Positions 23,021-30,425 of a DNA stretch of 64,000 bases are shown in pieces. The stretch is from a virus, in IMG/VR virus record IMGVR_UViG_3300028597_000010, positions 41,623-105,622 of that record, one strand, 5' to 3'. The notes below the pieces were generated by a model. The model saw only the letters and a program-made list of their open reading frames with translations, ran no database searches and had not been told where the DNA came from. The translations under genes and the position numbers were made by a program. Positions within the stretch are counted from its first letter, which is position 1; each line of letters starts with the position of its first letter.

Positions 23021-25022
23021 GCACGTCCCCTTGGTTGTGGTTCTTGATCTGTTCGATCAGGTTATCGATGCTAGATGCTTTATCAGAATTCACCATAAAG
23101 ATACCCAGCTCAGTTGCCTTTAACAGCTTGACGTTTCCGGGCTTCTCACCCACGATCAAAGCGACACAGCTCTTGGTGAGGTTGTCCACCAATTCGATAC
23201 CTTGATCGGCAAAGTAATCAATCAGTTCGTCACGAGATAGTCCCAGCTCCCCCGTTATACAAACCTTGAGATCGTTATCGGTGTCACCTTCCGGCAGAAT
23301 GTCCAAGTACATCAATACGTTAAGGGCGTTCTTCCAGAAAGCATTGTCTTCCAACGTTTTCGCGATAGGAAGTGCGATACCGGTAGAGATACCCGGGATC
23401 TTTACGAGGTTGTCTACATTACCGATGAAGTGCAGCATGTCCCCACGGATGTCCACGTCACCATCAACCTTGATATGACTCATGGCCTTGGCAATCTTCT
23501 TCGCACGGATCAGGTCGATCCCAGGAAGCCCCAGCGCCTTAATAGCACGATGCAGGAACTGAATACGGCTGCCTTGAATCTCCGCGTACAGTTTATCCCC
23601 CACGTGCTGAGGAGTCATCATGAAGAGGTCTGCGGTACTGCTGATCTTCTTGTGGGTAATCAGCTCACCCAACTGCACCGGCCCTAACCCGTCGATATCG
23701 AGGCAACGTTTGTTAACCAGCGATACACAACGATTAAGAAGCTGGCTAGAACAACCTATGACGTTCTTACAGACGAGGTCGGTGCTGGTCTTCCCTGTCT
23801 TCAGCTCCAGCTTGGAATTGCAGCTAGGACATTCCACAGGAGCTTTAAGGCGACTACCAAACCCACGATCGACAACGCGGCTAACACGAGGAATAACATT
23901 CCCGTTACGCGTAATACCCAGTACAGAATCTTCATGAAGTTCCAATGCCATGAATTGGTGGTAGTTATCCAGATTGGCCCTACGGCAAGTTACACCACCT
24001 AACTCAATAGGGGTGTATTCCACAACGGGTACAACACGGCCCGTCATAGAGGTTTGCCAGATAACGCGCTCGAGAGGAGATTCCTTCTCTTCATCTGGGA
24101 ACTTGTACGCAATCGCCCAGTTAGGGTGCTTGTTAGTGTAGCCAAGCGCTTCCTGTACGGTGAAGCTACGCACCTTGCCCACAATCCCGTCAGTTGGCAG
24201 GATGGTGTCTTGGTAGTCGTTACGGATGTCTTCAAGGCAAGATAACGGCGCAGGGTGGAAACCAATAGCCTCCCAGCAACTACGCAGGTCGTTGTAATCC
24301 TCAGCTCCCATACTGGTGTTAGTCCAATAGGCGTAGAACTGCAGAATACCGACCACGTCTTTGTTCTGGTTCTTCTCTAGCGCACGCACCCAGCCACTTA
24401 CCGCATTACGAGGATTAGCTGCAGGCTTAACCGCAGTCTCGTTGTAACGCAGGAAATCATGGATAGTGATGCACCCTTCACCACGAACCACCAGATCTCC
24501 CGGAACCAGTAACCCACCACCAACTACCTTTGGGATCTCGGCAGGAATGTTACCGAACAGACGGAATGAATGGGTAACGTCCTCGCCCTTTAGGCCATCA
24601 CCCCGGGTAAAGATCTTGTGCAGTTTCCAGTCGAGGTAACGGATCTCAAGCGCCAGCCCGTCAATCTTCTTCTCGTAAACAATAGCGAGATAGACGGCGC
24701 TAGGAAACTTGTTGAGCCAAGCATCAAACTGCGGCCACGTTAAAGCCTTCTTCAGACTGAGCATGGGAGAATCGAATACAACGATCTCCAGCCCTTCGTT
24801 AGTCAGGTCGTGCAGTGGAACCGCCTTCTGTTGATGAACAAACAACTTGGCGATATCCGGATAGATCTCAGCCAGTTCATCAAAGCGTTCTACCATGGCA
24901 TCGAACTCACTGTGGGGAATAACGTGAGTGTCTTTGTTGTGGTAAAGATCATTGTGATACAGGATGTCATCGTTTAGCTTTTTCATTTCAGCATAAACGG
25001 TAGGATTCGAATGGATTTCCAT
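23007..25022 (-). CDS. ligA: NAD-dependent DNA ligase
   Basis: A 671-aa protein, the usual full LigA length. In order: a helical Ia domain with Tyr/His-rich start; the adenylation domain with PMLSLKKAL (86-94), the active lysine motif K119-I-D-G, RGDGLKGEDVT, NPRNAVSG, TDGIVGKV and AIAYKFP; an OB fold; a four-cysteine zinc finger (C398, C401, C418, C424); helix-hairpin-helix repeats; and a C-terminal BRCT domain with VCITGELGLSRDEL. It joins nicks using NAD. A complete bacterial-type ligase is uncommon in phages, many of which use ATP ligases. GAGGCTGTT lies just before the ATG. Confidence 0.96.
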   Translation of the reverse strand: MEIHSNPTVYAEMKKLNDDILYHNDLYHNKDTHVIPHSEFDAMVERFDELAEIYPDIAKLFVHQQKAVPLHDLTNEGLEIVVFDSPMLSLKKALTWPQFDAWLNKFPSAVYLAIVYEKKIDGLALEIRYLDWKLHKIFTRGDGLKGEDVTHSFRLFGNIPAEIPKVVGGGLLVPGDLVVRGEGCITIHDFLRYNETAVKPAANPRNAVSGWVRALEKNQNKDVVGILQFYAYWTNTSMGAEDYNDLRSCWEAIGFHPAPLSCLEDIRNDYQDTILPTDGIVGKVRSFTVQEALGYTNKHPNWAIAYKFPDEEKESPLERVIWQTSMTGRVVPVVEYTPIELGGVTCRRANLDNYHQFMALELHEDSVLGITRNGNVIPRVSRVVDRGFGSRLKAPVECPSCNSKLELKTGKTSTDLVCKNVIGCSSQLLNRCVSLVNKRCLDIDGLGPVQLGELITHKKISSTADLFMMTPQHVGDKLYAEIQGSRIQFLHRAIKALGLPGIDLIRAKKIAKAMSHIKVDGDVDIRGDMLHFIGNVDNLVKIPGISTGIALPIAKTLEDNAFWKNALNVLMYLDILPEGDTDNDLKVCITGELGLSRDELIDYFADQGIELVDNLTKSCVALIVGEKPGNVKLLKATELGIFMVNSDKASSIDNLIEQIKNHNQGDVHDNR

Positions 25023-25057
25023 AACAGCCTCTTAAAAATCAAAATGCGTAATAAAGG

Positions 25058-25096
25058 CCTTAAGTACCAAGTGGAGTTACCCACCGGTACTTAAGG
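25058..25096 (-). terminator. hairpin after the nucleotidyltransferase pair
   Basis: CCTTAAGTACC (25058-25068) pairs with GGTACTTAAGG (25086-25096), 7 nt past the 156-aa gene. It separates the nucleotidyltransferase-fold pair from the ligase operon. Confidence 0.7.
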
Positions 25097-25102
25097 GTCT
25101 TA

Positions 25103-25573
25103 CTAAGCCACTTTGTTACGTGTTGCATGGATCTCGGCGAGGATGCGCAAGTCCATTCGATCTTGTTTACGCTTCGCTACCGGACGGGCAGGTTCAGCAT
25201 AGCCACCGCGCTTCTGGACAATCAGTGCCAGAACGTTGAAGACCTGAATACCGCCGATCACGTCATGACCGAAGTAACGATTGCGCTGGCGCACGTAGGT
25301 GAATACGTTCGGCATCATGATGACAGTGTCAACCATTGGGTGGTTGATGGTCTTCATTTCTTCCGCTAGCTTCTCGAAGTACGGCGAATCGACCCACAGG
25401 TTCAGATCGTGAGTTTCTTCACGGATACCCATGAGCACCAACGCAGCACCACCACCGACACAGACTTGATCGAGGGGGATGTTCCAGTTGTCAGCGAAGA
25501 TACGAATAGCGTCAGCTACTTTTTCTTTGCCTTTAAACATAACTCGCTTACGGAGTTCAACGAGGTCTTCCAT
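25103..25573 (-). CDS. nucleotidyltransferase-fold protein, degenerate active site
   Basis: A 156-aa protein with the helix-turn signature CVGGGAALVLMGIREETHDLNLWV: GGG (40-42) and a following D56-L-N58 where active MNT-type enzymes have DxD. So the second acidic residue is changed to Asn, suggesting a weakened or non-catalytic domain. It resembles the 147-aa neighbour, which keeps DxD. Proteins of this fold transfer nucleotides to tRNA, proteins or drugs and occur in toxin-antitoxin pairs. The two genes abut with no gap, so they may work as a pair. Confidence 0.65.
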   Translation of the reverse strand: MEDLVELRKRVMFKGKEKVADAIRIFADNWNIPLDQVCVGGGAALVLMGIREETHDLNLWVDSPYFEKLAEEMKTINHPMVDTVIMMPNVFTYVRQRNRYFGHDVIGGIQVFNVLALIVQKRGGYAEPARPVAKRKQDRMDLRILAEIHATRNKVA

Positions 25574-26017
25574 TTAAACGGCCTTCGCAGTAAATTTAGG
25601 TTTACGGATAAGTTCTTCCAGCTGAGATACTTCCAACTGGTCACGCAGCATCTTCTCTGCACGGCGGTTAGGCATGCGCATCAGATAACGCTTTTGATTC
25701 AACAGCTCTTGGGGACTGTAGACCCAGACCCCCTCGATACAAACACGCCCACGATCTTCATCGAGGATGTGCAAATCAACCTTATCGGAATACTTGATCC
25801 GATCGTTTACATTCTCTTCAACGATGACGGTTGCTTTCTTGACGGCGCAGGCCCATTTGAATACACCGGGCAGTACATCTGCATCCAAGTCGTCAGTCTC
25901 ATCGCGGAGACCCATCATCACCGAAGCAGATCCGGCGCTCAGTACTACGTTGTGTGCGGGCTCAACAAGCTCCTTAACCAGCTCTTGGTACCTCGCAATG
26001 ACTTCTTCCTTTCTCAT
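25574..26017 (-). CDS. nucleotidyltransferase-fold protein
   Basis: A 147-aa protein with LSAGSASVMMGLRDETDDLDADV, matching the GS...G-R-(E/D)ET-D-D-D pattern of minimal nucleotidyltransferases; D43 and D45 would hold the metal ion. A later acidic strand (KVDLHILDED) could give the third carboxylate. Likely substrate unknown. It is paralogous to the gene that follows immediately, and its start lies inside the end of the 156-aa gene upstream (44-nt overlap). A toxin-like or RNA-modifying role is possible. Confidence 0.65.
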   Translation of the reverse strand: MRKEEVIARYQELVKELVEPAHNVVLSAGSASVMMGLRDETDDLDADVLPGVFKWACAVKKATVIVEENVNDRIKYSDKVDLHILDEDRGRVCIEGVWVYSPQELLNQKRYLMRMPNRRAEKMLRDQLEVSQLEELIRKPKFTAKAV

Positions 26018-26441
26018 GATGATTCCCTAGCTGAAAGCTTATTAGTTTAGGACTAATGTCCCTTAGATTGGCAAACAGTTGTGATACGGCCAATGGATTG
26101 ACGTTGGCTCTTATAAAAGATACAAAGGGTGAAGCATTAACAAAATCTTCGAACGCTCTACGCAGGAACTCATGGCGGTAGAAACTACAAGTAGACCAAT
26201 GAGTTGGACGATCTTCGAACGTTCGCTGGGATGCAAGTGACAAACGCACTTGATCAAGAATTAGGAGTGATCCTTCACTCTGTAACCGCTTTCCGATAAC
26301 AAAACACAACTTGTTATTATCCTTAACCAACCCCAGTTCGATGGTGGCCTTATTGTTGCGGCTCTGCATGGAAACTGTAATAGGCTCAAAGGACCCTATG
26401 AATTCATCAGGGTCCTGGTTAAAGTACTTCTGTACATTCAT
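25974..26441 (-). CDS. hypothetical protein
   Basis: A protein of about 155 aa, MNVQKYFNQDPDEFIGSF. The ATG at 26441 has no clear ribosome site; a TTG at 26450 with GAG nearby is the alternative. The C-terminal 15 residues overlap the next gene in another frame by 44 nt, longer than usual here. No domain recognised. Confidence 0.55.
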   Translation of the reverse strand: MNVQKYFNQDPDEFIGSFEPITVSMQSRNNKATIELGLVKDNNKLCFVIGKRLQSEGSLLILDQVRLSLASQRTFEDRPTHWSTCSFYRHEFLRRAFEDFVNASPFVSFIRANVNPLAVSQLFANLRDISPKLISFQLGNHHEKGRSHCEVPRAG

Positions 26442-26454
26442 GTCGGGCAATTAC

Positions 26455-26727
26455 TCAATGGAAGAGTTGGGGGATGTAACGCATGATGTTTTCGATGCTG
26501 GCCAGATCTTGCTGGGTGGCCATTGGGCTGTACGGCATGTAGCTGACAGGCTGGTTACCGGTTTCATCGAACGTGATCAGGGCTTGGTTGTTACCCATGA
26601 AGTTGATGATTGCGGTTTTGCCATTCATGTCGTAGTTAAACGTCACGGTGGCGATACCAACACCTTGTGGATGTGGAACAAGCGAACCATCCGCTGCATT
26701 CGCTATTGGGATCTGAACTGTTTGCAT
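26455..26727 (-). CDS. small hypothetical protein
   Basis: A 90-aa protein, MQTVQIPIANAADGSLVPHP. It looks like a small beta-sandwich or barrel (GIATVTFNYDMNGKTAIINFMG) with a helical C-terminus. AGAGAT lies upstream of the ATG, and it is the first gene after the early-type promoter at 26837-26844. Function unknown. Confidence 0.65.
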   Translation of the reverse strand: MQTVQIPIANAADGSLVPHPQGVGIATVTFNYDMNGKTAIINFMGNNQALITFDETGNQPVSYMPYSPMATQQDLASIENIMRYIPQLFH

Positions 26728-26836
26728 AGTCTTATCTCTTCTGAAGTATGTAGGTCGTCATAAACAAGGGTATGCAGTACGAATACAACCAAAGAGATAA
26801 GAGGCGAACAATTCACCTCCACTCCATCTCACACTA

Positions 26837-26844
26837 GTAATATA
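26837..26844 (-). promoter_or_regulatory. TATATTAC promoter element
   Basis: Minus-strand context AAACCTATATTACTAGTGTG, between the SbcC-like gene and the 90-aa gene. It sits only 10 nt past the SbcC-like stop and would drive the 26.7-25.1 kb genes. Confidence 0.65.
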
Positions 26845-26853
26845 GGTTTAAAA

Positions 26854-29319
26854 TTACATTACTGTTGAGTGCTGATTAACCTCACCCGGAAGAGTGAGAC
26901 CTTCGTACCGCAGTGCAATGATGTTGGCGTCTTTGAAAACACCCAACTGACCGAAGTAATGTGACACTAGGAACAACTGACGTGCGTCTTTGCCTTGCGT
27001 GTACTCCTGAACAAAGTTGAAGAACCGTCCTCGTTTGATCTCATCCAAGAAAGGTCCTACTTCGTCCATTACGAGTGGGAACGGGAACTTGTGGTATCCC
27101 AGCAGTACGAACCGGAATACCCAGTCCAAGATGTCTGCTTCCCCTGCACTGCAATCTGACACGTCTGGTGCTCCGTCTTTCTCCCCTTTGACGACTGGGA
27201 ACTTATACGTCAAGTCCCCATTCTCTTTCGCACACGGTTTGATGTACAGTGGGGTGTTCCAGATCTGGCTGATGACGGCATTCATGTTACCGCAGATACT
27301 GGTGATGAAGTCAGACATCAACTTACCAATCAGACCTTTATTCGGGCACAAGCCATTCATCAGAATATCGACAATCTTCAAGCGTCGTTTCATACGCTCA
27401 ATGTCCGTCGAAATAGACTGAACCACCGCCGTCAATGATTTACTCTTGATGATCGAGGTCAGATAGTTCTCTTTATCGGTAGTCAATTCACTGATGCGTT
27501 GATCAACCACACCGCGCAAATTGAACTTACCCTGACTCTCTAAACCAACAAGGATTTCATGCCGAAGTACGTCTAACCGTTTTACATCGCTCCCATAAGT
27601 TTGAATGGAACGCAAAGTGTTGTTGAGCTTATCGAGTTTAGCCCGATAAAACGAGATCTTCTCGTTCTCCTTACGCAGCTCTTGTTCAGTGCTGCTAACA
27701 TAGATCGCCACATCCAGAACGTTATTACGGTCTAGAAGGGCGATACGAGCGTCCAGGAGCGATTCTTCTTTACCCAGCGTGTCTCGGTGCTGTTGCAGGT
27801 CGAAACGCTTCTGGAACAACTCCAGTGCGTTGTGGAGCCTACGACTGTGCACCTTACCCACTTCAAACTGCTTGATCAAATCTGGCAGGATACGAACGTG
27901 GCTGTTATCCCGAACGAAGGTAAACAGTTGGTTCATGCTCACATACCAATCCGCATCATTCTCGATGAGGACCTGCAGCTTTTCCTGAGCTGCTTCTAAT
28001 TTGCTCAGCTGACCCTGATGAGCTTCTAGGATCATACGTTTCTTATCTACGTCGGCTTTAGTCACACCGATCTTGAACTGGCTGTTGCAATCGGGACAGT
28101 CGATTAACGCTGCACTGTCATAATGCTTCAGCTCATGCGCCAGGTCAGTGATGTCAGATGCTAAAGCTCTGATCTTTACCGCCGCCTGTTCTTGTTGTTG
28201 TAGATAACCTTTATACTGGTTACCTGTAAGCTCCTGAGTGCTCGCTACAGTTACACGATCAACGTAGCCGATAAACTGGATAACTACTTCTTCCAGTCGC
28301 TCCAGCGGGCTCTCAGGATCGTTGAACACAGGGTATTGCTGCATCCCCAAGTTAATCACTTCAATCTGAGCCAGAGTAGAAGCAATGTCATCCTTAATGT
28401 GGCCCGCTTGTTCCTTGAAGCTGTCGGGGTCCTTGAGGAACTCTTCTAGCCCGTCGAGATAACTGGCGTGCTCACTGATGATGCCTTGCAGGATAGCTGC
28501 CTGTTCCTGATGACGATTCAGAATACGCGTAGCCGTTTCAATGGCGTCGAGGTATTCGTTCTCAGTCCAGATGATCCCGCTCAACTTGTTGGCCAACAGT
28601 TGGTCGGTCAGACGGTTGAAAGTATCGACCTTGGACTGGAGTGCAGGATCAATATCAACGTTCTCCAAACCACCACGAATCAAGAGAGACTGCTTAAGCT
28701 CTTCCTCGATTCCTTTAATGCGGATTTCTAGCTGATCAATGCCGGCCTCGTTGATGTAGGACAGCTTACGGTTCTCTTCGGTATAACGACCAATCTGATT
28801 CTTGATCGCAGCCTTGAGTTCATTCCGTTCTGATTTAAGCTTGTTGTAAACCCCCAACGCGTAATCGGTGTCGTTAGGGTAGATCTGCATCAACACATCT
28901 TTACGGCGAGCAGGCGACATAGCGGACAGTCTGTCAACAATGCGCAACCCACTCAACACCTTGGTCATGCCCGAGTCCATTTGGAAGTGAGCGTCTACCA
29001 ACTCCTTCTGTACGGAAAAGGTGCCACCGGTGTTGAGTTCCGGACCCCCATTTACCTTGAAGCTATGACCGTTACCAATCCCTGTGTAGCCGTCTAACTC
29101 ATAAGTGTTAGAACCAAAACGCCACTTGGAATACTTACGACCATTTTTATAGTTACCGTTCTCCGGAGGGTTCGGATTCGCTTCTTTCAGAATGCTGGTC
29201 TTACCAGTACCGTTCTGAGAGATAAGCAGGTTGATCATATGTTCAGTATTCAGTTCCACTTTATGAATGTTGCTGCTCAACAGTGGGACATAATTCTCAA
29301 GTACCAATTCAAGTAGCAT
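26854..29319 (-). CDS. SbcC/Rad50/gp46-like recombination ATPase
   Basis: An 821-aa SMC-type ATPase. Walker A is LLISQNGTGKTS (G37-T38-G39-K40-T41). Two long coiled-coil arms flank a zinc hook C408-P-D-C411. The C-terminal lobe has a signature-like SDCSAGEADILDW and Walker B FPLVMDEVG near residue 750, then LFLVSHYFGQ. Such proteins pair with a Mre11/SbcD nuclease to process DNA ends in recombination and replication restart; no nuclease partner is visible in this window. The gene is transcribed away from the spike gene, with 54 bp between starts. Confidence 0.9.
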   Translation of the reverse strand: MLLELVLENYVPLLSSNIHKVELNTEHMINLLISQNGTGKTSILKEANPNPPENGNYKNGRKYSKWRFGSNTYELDGYTGIGNGHSFKVNGGPELNTGGTFSVQKELVDAHFQMDSGMTKVLSGLRIVDRLSAMSPARRKDVLMQIYPNDTDYALGVYNKLKSERNELKAAIKNQIGRYTEENRKLSYINEAGIDQLEIRIKGIEEELKQSLLIRGGLENVDIDPALQSKVDTFNRLTDQLLANKLSGIIWTENEYLDAIETATRILNRHQEQAAILQGIISEHASYLDGLEEFLKDPDSFKEQAGHIKDDIASTLAQIEVINLGMQQYPVFNDPESPLERLEEVVIQFIGYVDRVTVASTQELTGNQYKGYLQQQEQAAVKIRALASDITDLAHELKHYDSAALIDCPDCNSQFKIGVTKADVDKKRMILEAHQGQLSKLEAAQEKLQVLIENDADWYVSMNQLFTFVRDNSHVRILPDLIKQFEVGKVHSRRLHNALELFQKRFDLQQHRDTLGKEESLLDARIALLDRNNVLDVAIYVSSTEQELRKENEKISFYRAKLDKLNNTLRSIQTYGSDVKRLDVLRHEILVGLESQGKFNLRGVVDQRISELTTDKENYLTSIIKSKSLTAVVQSISTDIERMKRRLKIVDILMNGLCPNKGLIGKLMSDFITSICGNMNAVISQIWNTPLYIKPCAKENGDLTYKFPVVKGEKDGAPDVSDCSAGEADILDWVFRFVLLGYHKFPFPLVMDEVGPFLDEIKRGRFFNFVQEYTQGKDARQLFLVSHYFGQLGVFKDANIIALRYEGLTLPGEVNQHSTVM

Positions 29320-29373
29320 AGTTAAGATTCTTTATGAAAAATTCGTGGAAGCCTACAGAATAGGACGATTAGT

Positions 29374-30375
29374 ATGAACTTATTGAATTGTCTAGGGGTC
29401 GGTACGGTCGCCGCCACCAAAGACACGAACACCGATCAGATCATGGTGTACTTGCCCAGCCTATTCCCACAGGCTGATGGACGTGTATCTGCTAGCGTAA
29501 AACAAGTAGACCGCTCTAGTGTTAACGCCGCTGGCGAAGAAATCAAAAGCACCTTGATGCACAGTAACGCGGTTCCTGCTGTGTGGAAGAACATGGGCAA
29601 CACTAACCGCCTGACGTCACCTGACGTACGGGAAGGTTCTCAGGTAGCCATCTATCAGGTATCCGGTCAGAACAAGTACTACTGGACAACCGACGGTGTT
29701 AACGCCAACACCTTCCGTTTGGAATCGGTGATGTGGGGCTGGAGTGGTAGTCCTGATGTCAGTGAGAATGCTGACTTCGACGTTGACAAGTTCTATATGG
29801 CCAAGGTCGATACTCGCACAGGGTTAATGGCGGTTCGTACTGCCATGGCCAACGGCGAGAAGTCGATGTGGGACATCCAGATCAACGGGATGGAAGGGAT
29901 CATCCAGATCGGTGGTAATGAAGGTAGTTTCATGGTCATGAACGACATGGAACGCGCTTTCACTTATACCAACGCGGATAAGTCATTCCTTCGCATCGAA
30001 AAGAAGAAGATGACTGTCTACATGCCGGAACAGTTAAATCTGTTTACCGACGTGGACATCAACATCAAGACCAAGACGATCAACATTCAAGCTGAAGAGA
30101 TGAATATTGACGTGGGTCTGACTCGTTGGAAAGGTCGCATCGAACACACGGGTGATACCGAGCAAGTCGGCGACTACACCCAAGAAGGCAATTACAACCT
30201 TACTGGTGATATTGATCAGGAAGGTGATATGACTCAAGATGGTAACATCGACAGCAGCGGCACTATCCATGCTGACGTTGACGTTACTTCCCTCACTTCC
30301 CTCAACTACCACGTTCAGACTGGGGTCAGAGGCGGTAGCGATACATCCGGTCCTCCTGTACCAACTGGCGGTTAA
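29374..30375 (+). CDS. baseplate spike-like protein
   Basis: A 333-aa protein. The N-terminal part looks like an OB-fold domain (MNLLNCLGVGTVAATKDTNT, then DQIMVYLPSLFP). The C-terminal 70 residues are a regular series of short Gly/Asp/Gln repeats (TGDTEQVGDYTQEGNYNLTGDIDQEGDMTQDGN, in register of about six residues), the pattern of a triple-stranded beta-helix needle such as in gp5/gpV puncturing devices. No lysozyme domain. It ends HADVDVTSLTSLNYHVQTGV, a tip-like module. It lies next to the tail-fibre genes, consistent with a central baseplate spike. The ATG has AGGACGA upstream. Confidence 0.75.
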   Translation: MNLLNCLGVGTVAATKDTNTDQIMVYLPSLFPQADGRVSASVKQVDRSSVNAAGEEIKSTLMHSNAVPAVWKNMGNTNRLTSPDVREGSQVAIYQVSGQNKYYWTTDGVNANTFRLESVMWGWSGSPDVSENADFDVDKFYMAKVDTRTGLMAVRTAMANGEKSMWDIQINGMEGIIQIGGNEGSFMVMNDMERAFTYTNADKSFLRIEKKKMTVYMPEQLNLFTDVDINIKTKTINIQAEEMNIDVGLTRWKGRIEHTGDTEQVGDYTQEGNYNLTGDIDQEGDMTQDGNIDSSGTIHADVDVTSLTSLNYHVQTGVRGGSDTSGPPVPTGG

Positions 30376-30383
30376 CAACCTTA

Positions 30384-30416
30384 CTACCCTACAGCCCCAT
30401 AAAGGCTGTAGGGTAG
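30384..30416. terminator. bidirectional terminator, spike/fibre convergence
   Basis: CTACCCTACAGCC (30384-30396) pairs with GGCTGTAGGGTAG (30404-30416), midway between the convergent ends of the spike gene (30375) and the first fibre gene (30426). Confidence 0.85.
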
Positions 30417-30425
30417 GGGTTATAT

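Noticed and set aside
18040-29319. T4-like phage, suggested by 57B-like 2H protein and gp46-like ATPase
   Set aside because: The capsid, portal, fibre family, NAD ligase and TATATTAC promoters do not fit T4-like phages; these two functions are widespread in large phages.
29333-29336. TATG before the spike gene as a late promoter
   Set aside because: A four-base motif is expected by chance hundreds of times in this window; without start mapping it cannot be supported.
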